Under the pieces are notes generated by a model. That model did not search any database. It was not told the origin of the DNA and saw only the letters and a program-made list of their open reading frames with translations. The position numbers and the translations under genes are program-made. Shown piece by piece: positions 41,713 through 54,504 of a stretch of DNA of 64,000 bases. The DNA is taken from assembly GCA_947311845.1 (NCBI GenBank), contig CAMZMU010000060.1, positions 2,749,983 through 2,813,982 of the forward strand, read 5' to 3'. Position 1 is the stretch's first letter, and each line of letters starts with the position of its first letter. This DNA comes from Poa pratensis (lineage: Eukaryota > Streptophyta > Magnoliopsida > Poales > Poaceae).

Positions 41713-44700
41713 TGATGACGTGAAATCACACATTCGTTGGGAGACCCAAAGAGGAAGGTATGAAGCAGTGCAGCAGCAAGTTTTCCCTCAGTATGAAACC
41801 AAGGTTATCGAACCGGTAGGAGTAGAAATACTTCAGAAGGTTGTTGGTGGTGGAATATGGCACGACGCAACACCAGGGAATCCGCGACCGACGTGGAACC
41901 TACCCACAACACAATCAAACTACTTTGCCCCAACGAAACAGGAAGGTTGTCAATCTTCCCGGCTTGCTGTAGCAAAGGATTAAACATATGGTGTGGAAAA
42001 TAATGTTTAAATGCAGAAAGTAAAAGAGAACAATTGTTTGCAGTTGGTGGTTTTATCAGTGTAAAAGAATGAACCGGGGTCCACAGTTCACTAGTGGTGT
42101 CTCTACATAAAGATAAACGACATGTTGGGTAAACAAATTACAGCTGGACAATTGATAAAATATTGAGCGCATCACAATGCATATATATGACAAGACTACC
42201 ATGATATTTAATTGGGCATTACGACAATATACATAGACCGTTATCCAACCGCATCTATGACTAATAATCCACCTTCAGGTTGACATCCGTGTTCCCCGTT
42301 GGTATTAAGTTACAAGCAACGGATAATCGCATTAAGTATGTGCATAATGTAAACAAGTACATATGACCGTGGACATAGCATTGTTAGGTTATCCCTAGTG
42401 GCAACAGCACATCCACAATCTTAGACGTTGCTGTCACTCGCCCAGATTACTGGAGACTGAACCCACTATCTAGCATAAATGCTCATTCTTGGAGTTACAA
42501 GCATCTGCTTGGCCAAAGCATCTACTAGTAACGGAAAGCATGCAAGATCATAAATAACATGTAACATAGATTAATAATCAACTTGATCATAGTATTCAAT
42601 ATTCATCGGATCCCAGCAAACACAACATGTAGCATTACAATAAGATGATCTTGATCATGTTAGGCAGCTCACAAGATCAAAACATGATAGCATAAAGTGG
42701 AGAGACAACCATCTAGCTACTGCTATGGACCCGTAGTCCAAGGACGAACTACTCACGCATCACTCCGGAGGCAGGCATGGCGATGTAGAGCCCTCCGGTG
42801 ATGATTCCCCTCTCCGGCAGGGTGCCGGAAGAGCTTCAGAACCCTCCCGAGCTAGGGTTGACGACGGCGGCGCCTCTGAAACTTTTCGTGGAATATGACT
42901 TGGGTATTTAGGGTTTTCGCATTGGGAGGAATAAATAGGCGAAAGGGCGGCGGCTGAGGGCACCCGAGGGGCCCACACGCACCCTCGGCGCAGCAAGAGG
43001 TGGGGCCGCGTCGAGCCCTTGTGTGGCCGCCTCCTGGCGCTCCTCCATCTCCCCTTTGGACTCCGTGTACGTGTCGGTGAAATAGGGACCTCCGTTGATT
43101 TTCGTCCAATTCTGAGAATATTTCCAGAACAGCTTTTCTGGAATACAAAAACAGCAGAAAACTGGAACTGGCACTGTGGCATCTTATTAATAGGTTAGTC
43201 CCAAAAAATGTATAAAAATGATATGATGTGGATGCAAACATGTAACAATTGGTATAATATCAACATGGAACATCAAAAATTATAGATACGTTTGAGACGT
43301 ATCAGCATCCCAAGCTTATTTCCTACTCGTCCTCGAGTAGGCAAACGATAAAACAAAATAATTTTTGAAGTGACATGCTACCATCATAATCTTGATCAAA
43401 TAGTATTGTAAGGCACATGTAAGTGAATGAAGTGATCCAAGTCAATGGTCTATAATTTGCTACCAAATAGATAATGAGTAAACACTGAATCATACAAGCT
43501 AAACTTTTCATGAATAGTACTTTGAAGACAATGCATCCACAAGTTTACATAAATGTTAACTCATAAAGCAATAGTTTCTAGTAAAAGGTATTTAACCAAC
43601 ACAAAGAAAGATTTAAGTTTCAGCGTTTGCTTCAACTTTCAACATATTTATCTCATGGATATTGTCAACACAAAGCAATATAATAAGTCCAATATGTAGC
43701 ATATAACAAATGTTGTACCAAAGTTGACACTAGTTTTTGCTTGGGGAAGATAGAAAGAAGTAGGAAAACTGACTCAACATAAAAGTAAAAGAAAGGCCCT
43801 TCGTAGAGGGAAGCAGGGATTAAATCATGTGCTAGAGCTTTTTAGGTTTTTGAAATCATATAGAGAGTAAAAATTAAGTTTTGGGAGGTATGTGTTAATT
43901 GGTCAACGAGTCAGTAGTGGAAAGTACAATATGACCCCGGCGAAACAGACTTTTAATAGCGGCTCCCATGAAGGACATTATTTCTACAGCAAGGCAGATC
44001 GTCCCTCTTTTCTCTTTTGTTTACACATGCAGATATTTCACTGGTATTATTGCTTGACTGATAAATCAGGGCAAAAATGTGAAGAGAATTAAGCGGTTAA
44101 AGTTGTAATTAATTGGGACTGGGCACCCTGTTGCCAGCTCTTTTTGTAAAATTAATAGATAAGCGGATGTATATGCCGCTAGTCTGATGGTAAAGTCTGC
44201 TTGACAAGTGCCATAAAGACATCCACCACGTCCTCATGAGCTTGGTAAACATTGACACAAAAAGGAGTAGTAACAATTTTGAATAGTTTAAAGGTAGCAC
44301 ATGAAAATTTTACTTGGAGTGGCAAGGAAATACCACATATATGTAGTTATGGTGGACACAAATGCATGGATTTTGGCTCAAGGATTTGGATGCACGAGAA
44401 GCATTCCCTCTCAGTACAGAGTTTAGGCTAGCAAGGTTATGTAAGCAAACAAGAATATCAACCGGTACACCAAGTTTTATATGATCAACATTTGCAAGCA
44501 TTATAAGACTTCATACCATCTTCCTTGTTAACCAAACCCTTTTATAGAAAATAACTAGACCTTAGAGATACCATCCATGCAAACCAAATTTCAACAAGCT
44601 TTACGGTAGTTCTTCACTAATGGGCTTAACTTACATGATACAAAAATTTAATCATGACCTACTTGTTAACTCAAAACAATTGACAAGTATCGAATTATCC

Positions 44701-47113
44701 ATATTAGTGATCTACAAGAGTATGCAAGTCTTTTCCATTATACCATTTACCACATGCAACATTTTCTGTTCCAACCAAACACCAATCAACTTATTTCAAT
44801 AACTCTCCAAACAAGTATAAGTGAAGTAAGAGAGTACTTTCTTTAAAAGAACTAATAACTCTGACAAGAGATACATGAAAACAAGAGCTAAAAGCTGAAC
44901 AGCGCTAGATATGAATACTCAACAAATATAAGTGAAGAATAGGAGTATTCTCATGAAAAAGCGGAGCGTGTCTCTCTCCCAATCAAGAATGATAGATCCA
45001 ATCAAGTTGATCATAAAATAAAAATAACATACTGAAAATAAAAGCACACAGACGCTCCAAGAATAGCACATATGATGTGAAAGAATTAAAATATAGTTTC
45101 ACTATAGATGACCTGATAATTTGACGATGAAGAAGGGGATGCCTCGCTTGAGTCTTCTTGAAATATGCTGGGAGATCCATGGGAGCCTCCCCAAGCTTGA
45201 GCTCTTCACTCTTCTCCATCCTATTATATCACACTTCCCTCTTGACCCTTGAAAACTTCCGCCACACCAAACTCAAAGTAAATCTCATTAGAGGGTTAGT
45301 GCACAATCAAAAACTCACATGTTCTGTAAAGACGTAATATGACCGTTACTTTAAACATTATCTACTGCCACTGATGTTATGTGAAGCTCTTCCACCCAAA
45401 AAAGAATTCCACCCAACACTAGTAAAAGAGAGAATGCAAAATAAAAGACATAATCTGTCTAAAACAGAACAGTCCGCAAGACGAATTTGTTCGAGGCACT
45501 TACGATGCTCAGATTGAAAAACTTTGAACTAATGAACGATGCGTACATACATCAGGATTACGCACAAAAATTTGCAGATTTAAATCACATTCTGTTGATT
45601 TTAGATAATTAATACGGTGAACAGAAGAAATCTGTTCCTGCGCAGCAATCAAAATCTAGCATCATCTTATTATTAGAGACTACTCTTGGCACAACAATGC
45701 GAGAAAGTAAAGATACAAAGGAGTTGCTACAGAAGTAAACAACCTCCTTGACTCAATAAAAGAAAAATTGCAGAAATAAAATAATGGGTTGCCTCCATAA
45801 GTGCTTTTCTTTAACGCCTTTTAGCTAGGCACAAAGCATGCATCATGTATTACCAAGTGTAGAAGCATCAACATTGCTACGTTTAGACCTCTTACCCTTT
45901 TTCTTATCCTTAGGAAATACAAGATGGCAATTTGGTGGGGAACTAAACCTCTAGTGCCTTGACCATGTCTATTGTGGCTCCAAAAAGTTTCAACAGTGAT
46001 CTTCCAGGCGTAATTTGTCTGCCTGCCCACATTCAAATGACATGATATCAATGGATATTGTTATACTAGGAGTTTCGTAATACCCTTCAGCGATTCCCTT
46101 GGTTAACTTAATAGTATTATCAGCCAAAGTTATACAGCCTCCCCATTGGAAAGTCCCAAAGATTCAAAGATTCATAAACAATCATGGGCATTAAGCAAAA
46201 TTCAGATAATATCACAGCGAGCATGGAACGTTTCACCATTTATAGCAACTTTCACTGAGGGGATCCACCCGAAGGTTCAAAATTCACGGGGCACTTTTGA
46301 AAACGTTCAGAGTCTGAGTGTAAACCTCTTTTAAACTATAAATATCTGTTTCAAGGGTATTCATCCTTGCATATATGTTCTCAAGAGCTGAATCTATTTT
46401 ATTAGTTGAGGAGGTAGATGAAGTAATTAACATTTTATTGCATTGAAAGCTTGATCCCCATCATAATGAAGGAAATCCTCCTACTACAGCATCTTAGGCA
46501 TATCTATAGCATAGAACAAGACCAAATAAAAGCTACTAAAGAGCAGGCTTAAAGTCATTTTAGGTTCAGTTATCCCATAAGATTCGTAAATTCTAGACAA
46601 GCATCTTTAAAGCTCTCCTCACTCCCTTGCTTAAAGTGAAAATTTCTTCTCAGGTGACATGATAATAAAAGGAGTAGGCCCTAGACATGATAACTCAAAA
46701 ATAAACTAGATGCAATACTAATTTTTTGTGTGTTTTTGATAAGTAAAAGCAAACAAGATAAAATAAAAGTAAACTAAGCAAGCAAAAAAACAAAGTAAAG
46801 TGATTGGAAGCGTGAGACTCCTGGCAGAAGTCTGCTATCTCCCCGGCTACGGCACCAGAAAATTTGGCGTGTTTGAAGGGGAAGTTAGGAGATGCTGAAC
46901 GAAGTATTTCACTCCCGGCAACGGCGCCAGAAAATTATGCTTGATGACATGATATCACACGTTCGTTGGGGAGACCCAAGAGGAAGGTATGAAGCAGTTG
47001 CAGCAGCAAGTTTTCCCTCAGTATGAAACCAAGGTTCTCGAACCAGTAGGAGTAGAAAACACTTCAGAAGGTTGTTGGTGACGGAATATGGCACGGCGCA
47101 ACACCAGGGAATC
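41713..47113 (-). mobile_element. Element E, first (truncated) copy
   Basis: Left LTR 41713-43304, internal region 43305-46941, and only the first 172 bases of the right LTR (46942-47113) before the gap. The remains of gag and protease at 45820-46690 carry more indels than in the second copy. Confidence 0.85.
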
Positions 47114-47126
47114 NNNNNNNNNNNNN
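47114..47126. other. Assembly gap (13 N)
   Basis: Thirteen N between ACCAGGGAATC and CCCGCCCTCAAT. Confidence 1.
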
Positions 47127-47651
47127 CCCGCCCTCAATCCGTGAACATCGGGACCCTAACCGCATCAATGGGCCTACCCTTCGGGTGCCCCACCATGAAG
47201 ATACCTGGTGCACGTATGGACTAAAGCCCAACTGGTGGCCTACTAGAAGACCGCACTTGAGGCCCACAAGGGAGGCCAAAGAAGACGAAGTACGCCCCAA
47301 GTCAGGCGAGCCTTATGTCGGTAGAGACCTACCTTACCGTAAATCTAATCGGATGCGAACCCCCAAGACCCAACCTCCTATATAAAGGCTGGGAGGGCCG
47401 CCGATCTAGGTCACGCAATACTCTAGCTACAAAAACCCTAGCGAGATCGTATCTTGCCGGGACACCACTGTAGCTCCATTGTATACCTCGACATCAATAA
47501 CCAGACAAGCAGGAAGTAGGGTAATAGCCTCCGGGGGCCTGATCCTAGGTAAACTCCTTGCTTGTCAGCCGACGGATCTACCAGCGCTACCACTCTCTCC
47601 CCTCTAACGAAACCCTAGGTAACCTAACCATGGGATTTGATGCGATCCCAC

Positions 47652-49232
47652 TGATGACGTGAAATCACACATTCGTTGGAGACCCAAAGAGGAAGGTATG
47701 AAGCAGTGCAGCAGCAAGTTTTCCCTCAGTATGAAACCAAGGTTATCGAACCGTAGGAGTAGAAATACTTCAGAAGGTTGTTGGTGGAATATGGCACGAC
47801 GCAACACCAGGGAATCCGGCGACCGACGTGGAACCTACCCACAACACAATCAAACTACTTTGCCCCAACGAAACAGGAAGGTTGTCAATCTTCCCGGCTT
47901 GCTGTAGCAAAGGATTAAACATATGGTGTGGAAAATAATGTTTAATGCAGAAAGTAAAAGAGAACAATTGTTTGCAGTTGGTGGTTTTATCAGTGTAAAA
48001 GAATGACCGGGGTCCACAGTTCACTAGTGGTGTCTCTCCATAAAGATAAACGACATGTTGGGTAAACAAATTACAGCTGGGCAATTGATAAAATATTGAG
48101 CGCATGACAATGCATATATATGACAAGACTACCATGATATTTAATTGGGCATTACGACAAGATACATAGACCGTTATCCAACCGCATCTATGACTAATAA
48201 TCCACCTTCAGGTTGACATCCGTGTTCCCCGTTGGTATTAAGTTGCAAGCAACGGATAATCGCATTAAGTAATGTGCGTAATGTAAACAAGTACATATGA
48301 CCGTGGACATAGCATTGTTAGGTTATCCCTAGTGGCAACAGCACATCCACAACCTTAGACGTTGCTGTCACTCGCCCAGATTACTGGAGACTGAACCCAC
48401 TATCTAGCATAAATACTCACTCTTGGAGTTACAAGCATCTACTTGGCCAAAGCATCTACTAGTAACGGAAAGCATGCAAGATCATAAATAACATGTAACA
48501 TAGATTAATAATCAACTTGATCATAGTATTCAATATTCATCGGATCCCAGCAAACACAACATGTAGCATTACAATAAGATGATCTTGATCATGTTAGGCA
48601 GCTCACAAGATCTAAACATGATAGCATAAAGTGGAGAGACAACCATCTAGCTACTGCTATGGACCCGTAGTCCAAGGATGAACTACTCACGCATCACTCC
48701 GGAGGCAGGCATGGCGATGTAGAGCCCTCCGGTGATGATTCCCCTCTCCGGCAGGGGCCGGGAAGAGCTTCAGAACCCTCCCGAGCTAGGGTTGACGACG
48801 GCGGCGCCTCTGGAACTTTTCGTGGAATATGACTCGGGTATTTAGGGTTTTCCGCGGGAGGAATAAATAGGCGAAAGGGCGGCGGCTGAGGGCACCCGAG
48901 GGGCCCACACGCACCCTCGGCGCGCAGAGGTGGGGCGCGCCGAGCCCTTGTGTGGCCGCCTCCTGGCGCTCCTCCCTCCCCTTTGGACTCCGTGTACGTG
49001 TCGGTGAAATAGGGACCTCCGTTGATTTTCGTCCAATTCCGAGAATATTTCCAGAACAGCTTTTCTGGAATACAAAAACAGCAGAAAACAGGAACTGGCA
49101 CTGTGGCATCTTGTTAATAGGTTAGTCCCAAAAAATGTATAAAAATGATATGAAGTGGATGCAAAACATGTAACAATTGGTATAATATCAACATGGAACA
49201 TCAAAAATTATAGATACGTTTGAGACGTATCA
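47652..49232 (-). repeat. Element E 3' LTR
   Basis: About 1.58 kb. The inner end GAGACGTATCA is followed by GCATCCCCAAGCTTAG. Confidence 0.88.
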
Positions 49233-49249
49233 GCATCCCCAAGCTTAGT

Positions 49250-51760
49250 TCCTACTCGTCCTCGAGTAGGTAAACGATAAAACAAAATAATTTTTGAAGT
49301 GACATGCTACCATCATAATCTTGATCAAATAGTATTGTAAGGCACATGTAAGTGAATGAAGTGATCCAAGTCAATGGTCTATAATTTGCTACCAAATAGA
49401 TAATGAGTAAACACTGAATCATACAAGCTAAACTTTTCATGAATAGTACTTTGGAGACAATGCATCCACAGGTTTACATAAGTTAACTCATAAAGCAATA
49501 GATTCTAGTAAAAGGTATTTAACCAACACAAAGGAAGATTTAAGTTTCAGCGTTTGCTTCAACTTTCAACATATTTATCTCATGGATATTGTCAACACAA
49601 AGCAATATAATAAGTCCAATATGTAGCATATAACAAATGTTGTACCAAAGTTGACACTAGTGTTTGCTTGTGGAAGATAGAAAGAAGTAGGAAAACTGAC
49701 TCAACATAAAAGTAAAAGAAAGGCCCTTCGCAGAGGGAAGCAGGGATTAAATCATGTGCTAGAGCTTTTTAGGTTTTTGAAATCATATAGAGAGTAAAAA
49801 TTAAGTTTTGGAGGTGTGTTAATTGGTCAACGAATCAGTAGTGGAAAGTACAATATGACCCCGGCCAAACAGACTTTTAAGAGCGGCTCCCATGAAGGAC
49901 GTTATTTCTACCAGCAAGGCAGATCATCCCTCTTTTCTCTTTTGTTTACACATGCAGATATTTCACTGGTATTATTGCTTGACTGATAAATCAGGGCAAA
50001 AATGTGAAGAGAATTAAGCGGTTAAAGTTGTAATTAATTGGGACTGGGCACCCCGTTGCCAGCTCTTTTTGCAAAATTAATAGATAAGCGGATGTATATG
50101 CCGCTAGTCTGATGGTAAAGTCTGCTTGACAAGTGACATAAAGACATCCACCACGTCCTCATGAGCTTGGTAAACATTGACACAAAAAGGAGTAGTAACA
50201 ATTTTGAATAGTTTAAAGGTAGCACATGAAAAATTTACTTGGAGTGGCAAGGAAATACCACATATAGGTAGTTATGGTGGACACAAATGGCATGGATTTT
50301 GGCTCAAGGATTTGGATGCACGAGAAGCATTCCCTCTCAGTACAGAGTTTAGGCTAGCAAGGTTATGTAAGCAAACAAGAATATCAACCGGTACACCAAG
50401 TTTTATATGACCAACATATTGCAAGCATTATAAGACTTCATACACTTCCTTGTTAACCAAACCCTTTTATTAGAAAATATCTAGACCTTAGAGATACCAC
50501 CCATGCAAACCAAATTTCAACAAGCTTTACGGTAGTTCTTCACTAATGGGCTTAACTTACATGATGCAAAAATTTAATCATGACCTACTTGTTAACTCAA
50601 AACAATTGACAAGTATCAAATTATCCAATTAGTGATCTACAAGAGTATGCAAGTCTTTTCCATTATACCATTTACCACATGCAACATTTTCTGTTCCAAC
50701 CAAACACCAATCAACTTATTTCAATAACTCTCCAAACAAGTATAAGTGAAGTAAGAGAGTACTTTCTTTAAAAGAACTAATAGCTCTGACAAGAGATACA
50801 TGAAAACAAGAGCTAAAAGCTGAACAGCGCTAGATATGAATACTCAACAAATAAAGTGAAGAATAGGAGTATTCTCATGAAAAAGCGGAGCGTGTCTCTC
50901 TCCCAATCAAGAATGCTAGGATCCAATCAAGTTGATCACAAAAAAAAATAACATACTGAAAATAAAAGCACACAGACGCTCCAAGAATAGCACATATGAT
51001 GTGAAAGAATTAAAAATAGTTTCACTAGAGATGACCTGATAATTTTGACGATGAAGAAGGGGATGCCTCGCTTAGACTTCTTGAAATATGCTGGGGAGAT
51101 CCATGGGAGCCTCCCCAAGCTTGAGCTCTTCACTCTTCTCCATCCTATTATATCACTCTTCCCTCTTGACCCTTGAAAACTTCCGCCACACCAAACTCAA
51201 AGTAAATCTCATTAGAGGGTTAGTGCACAATCAAAAACTCACATGTTCTGTAAAGACGCAATATGACCGTTACTTTAAACATTATACTGCCACTGATGTT
51301 ATGTGAAGCTCTTCCACCCAAAAAAGAATTCCACCCAACACTAGTAAAAGAGAGAATGCAAAATAAAAGACATAATCTGTCTAAAACAGAACAGTCCGCA
51401 AAGACGAATTTTTCGAGGCACTTACGATGCTCAGATTGAAAAACTTTGAACTAATGAAAGATGCGTACATACATCAGGATTACGCACAAAAAGCAGATTT
51501 AAATCACATTCTGTTGATTTTAGATAATTAATACGGTGAACAGAAGAAATCTGTTCCTGCGCAGCAATCAAAATCTAGCATCATCTTATCATTAGAGACT
51601 ACTCTTGGCACAACAATGCGAAAAAAAAGATACAAAGGAGTTGCTACAGAAGTAAACAACCTCCTTGACTCAATAAAAGAAAAATTGCAGAAATAAAATA
51701 ATGGGTTGCCTCCCATAAGTGCTTTTCTTTAACGCCTTTTAGCTAGGCACAAAGCATGCA
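49250..51760. other. Element E non-coding internal region
   Basis: The counterpart of 33871-36509 in element C, diverged; no gene is seen. Confidence 0.65.
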
Positions 51761-52621
51761 TCATGTATTACCAAGTGTAGAAGCATCAACATTGCTACGT
51801 TTAGACCTCTTACCCTTTTTCTTATCCTTAGGAAATACAAGATGGCAATTTGGTGGGGAACTAAACCTCATAGTGCCTTGACCCATGTCTATTGTGGCTC
51901 CAAAAAGTTTCAACAGTGATCTTCCAGCGTAATTTGTCCTGCTCCTGCACATTCAATGACATGATAATCAATGGATATTGTTATACCTAGGAGTTTCGTA
52001 AATACCCCTTCAGCGATTCCCATGGTTAACTTAATAGTATTATCAGCCAAAGTTATACAGCCTCCACCATTGGAAAGTCCCCAAAGATTCAAAGATTCAT
52101 AAACAATCATGGGCATTAAGCAAAATTCAGACATAATATCACAGCGAGCATGGAACGTTTCACCATTTATAGCAACTTTCACTGAGGGGATCCACCCCGA
52201 AGGTTCAAAATTCACGGGCACTTTTTGAAAACGTTCTAGAGTCTGAGTGTAAACCTCTTTTAAACTAAAATATCTGTTTCAAGGGTATTCATCCTTGCAT
52301 ATATGTTCTCAAGAGCTGAATCTATTTTATTAGTTGAGGAGGTAGATGAAGTAATTAACATTTTATTGCATTGAAAGCTTGATCCCCATCATAATGAAGG
52401 AAATCCCCTCCTACTACAGCATCTAAGGCATATCTATAGCATAGAACAAGACCAAAATAAAAGCTACTAAAGAGCAGGCTTAAAGTCATTTTAGGTTCAG
52501 TTCTCCCATAAGATTCGTAAATTCTAGACCAAGCATCTTTAAAGCTCTCCTCACTCCCTTGCTTAAAAGTGAAAATTTCTTCCTCAGGTGACATGATAAT
52601 AAAAGGAGTAGGCCTAGACAT
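51761..52621 (-). pseudogene. Element E gag-protease remnant
   Basis: Gag survives as a 5'-end fragment (MSRPTPFIIMSPEEEIFTF, SFKDAWSRIYESYGR). The protease region has SGWIPSVKVAINGETFHARC, where the usual catalytic Asp-Ser/Thr-Gly is not preserved (CDIMSEFCLMP). The frame is interrupted several times. Confidence 0.7.
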
Positions 52622-52775
52622 GATAACTCAAAAATAAACTAGATGCAAGTAACTAATTTTTTGTGTGTTTTTGATAAGTAAAAGCAAACAAGATAAAATA
52701 AAAGTAAACTAAGCAAGCAAAAAACAAAGTAAAGTGATTGGAAGCGTGAGACTCCCCTGGCAGAAGCTGCTATCT

Positions 52776-52868
52776 CCCCGGCAACGGCACCAGAAAATTA
52801 TGGCGTGTTGAAGGGGAAGTTAGGAGACTGCTGAACCGAAGTATTTCCACTCCCCGGCAACGGCGCCA
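52776..52868 (-). other. Element E duplicated primer binding site
   Basis: Two copies of the tRNA-Asp site complement: CCCCGGCAACGGCACCA at 52776-52792 and CCCCGGCAACGGCGCCA at 52852-52868. Both are followed by GAAAATTAT. The one next to the LTR is the perfect one. Confidence 0.8.
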
Positions 52869-52880
52869 GAAAATTATGCT

Positions 52881-54472
52881 TGATGACATGATAATCACAC
52901 GTTCGTTGGGAGACCCCAAGAGGAAGGTATGAAGCAGTGCAGCAGCAAGTTTTCCCTCAGTATGAAACCAAGGTTCTCGAACCAGTAGGAGTAGAAACAC
53001 TTCAGAAGGTTGTTGGTGACGGAATATGGCACGGCGCAACACCAGGGAATCCGGCGACCGACGTGGAACCTACCCACAACAATCAAACTACTTTGCCCCA
53101 ACGAAACAGGAAGGTTATCAATCTTCTTGGCTAGCTGTAACAAAGGATTAAACATATGGTGTGAAAATAATATTTAATTGCAGAAAGTAAAAGAGAACAA
53201 TTGTTTGCAGTTGGTGGTTTTATCAGTGTAAAATAATGGACCGGGGTCCATAGTTCACTAGTGGTGTCACTCCATAAAGATAAACGACATGTTGGGTAAA
53301 AAATTACAGCTTGGCAATTGATAAAATATTGAGCGCATGACAATGCATATATATGACAAGATGACTACCATGATATTTAATTGGGCATTACGACAAGATA
53401 CATAGACCGTTATCCAACCGCATCTATGACAAATAATCCACCTTCAGGTTGACATCCGTGTTCCCCGTTGGTATTAAGTTGCAAGCAACGGATAATTGCA
53501 TTAAGTAATGTGCGTAATGTAAACAAGTACATATGACCGTGGACATAGCATTGTTAGGTTATCCCTAGTGGTAACAGCACATCCACAACCTTAGACGTTG
53601 CTGTCACTCGCCCAGATTACTGGAGACTGAACCCACTATCTAGCATAAATACTCACTCTTGGAGTTACAAGCATCTACTTGGCCAAAGCATCACTAGTAA
53701 CGGAAAGCATGCAAGATCATAAATAACATGTAACATAGATTAATAATCAACTTATCATAGTATTCAATATTCATCGGATCCCAGCAAACACAACATGTAG
53801 CATTACAATAAGATGATTTGATCATGTTAGGCAGCTCACAAGATCTAAACATGATAGCATAAAGTGGAGAGACAACCATCTAGCTACTGCTATGGACCCG
53901 TAGTCCAAGGATGAACTACTCACGCATCACTCCGGAGGCAGGCATGGCGATGTAGAGCCCTCCGGTGATGATTCCCCTCTCCGGCAGGGTGCCGGGAAGA
54001 GCTTCAGAACCCTCCCGAGCTAGGGTTGATGACGGCAGCGCCTCTGAAACTTTTCGTGGAATATGACTCGGGTATTTAGGGTTTTCGCGTTGGGAGGAAT
54101 AAATAGGCGAAAGGGCGGCGGCTGAGGGCACCCGAGGGGCCCACACGCACCCTCGGCACGGCAGGAGGTGGGGCCGCGCCGAGCCCTTGTGTGGCCGCCT
54201 CCTGGCGCTCCTCCGTCTCCCCTTTGGACTCCGTGTACGTGTCGGTGAAATAGGGACCTCCGTTGATTTTCGTCCAATTTCGAGAATATTTCCAGAAAGC
54301 TTTTCTGGAATACAAAAACAGCAGAAAACAGGAACTGGCACTGTGGCATCTTGTTAATAGGTTAGTCCCAAAAAATATATAAAAATGATATGAAGTGGAT
54401 GCAAAACATGTAACAATTGGTATAATATCAACATGGAACATCAAAAATTATAGATACGTTTGAGACATATCA
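52881..54472 (-). repeat. Element E 5' LTR
   Basis: 1592 bp, TGATGACATG...GAGACATATCA on the plus strand. Confidence 0.9.
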
Positions 54473-54486
54473 CACACCACGTCAAT

Positions 54487-54504
54487 TGGCGCCATCTGTG
54501 GGAA
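54487..54504 (+). other. Element D primer binding site
   Basis: TGGCGCCATCTGTGGGAA, a one-base variant of element B's site, two bases after the LTR end CACGTCA. Confidence 0.8.

Larger units (their letters stand above)
41189..47113. repeat. First copy of a duplicated 5.9 kb block, ends at the gap
   Basis: Matches 47127-53051 base for base apart from scattered indels and substitutions. It starts within element A's LTR tail and ends inside element E's right LTR. See the finding on contig overlap. Confidence 0.93.
47127..53051. repeat. Second copy of the duplicated 5.9 kb block
   Basis: Same 5925-base span as 41189-47113. It continues without a break into the rest of element E's right LTR and element D, so it is the copy in true context on the right side. 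Confidence 0.93.
47652..54472 (-). mobile_element. Element E: Sabrina-like non-autonomous gypsy element (complete copy)
   Basis: LTRs at 47652-49232 and 52881-54472, minus orientation. It is related to element C but clearly diverged. Flanking bases CCCAC (before 47652) and CACAC (after 54472) may be a target duplication with one mismatch. The internal region has decayed gag and protease only. It carries two primer-site copies 76 bp apart. Confidence 0.85.

Noticed and set aside
47127..53051. Real tandem duplication of the locus
   Set aside because: The joint coincides exactly with the N gap and starts mid-LTR; contig overlap is simpler.
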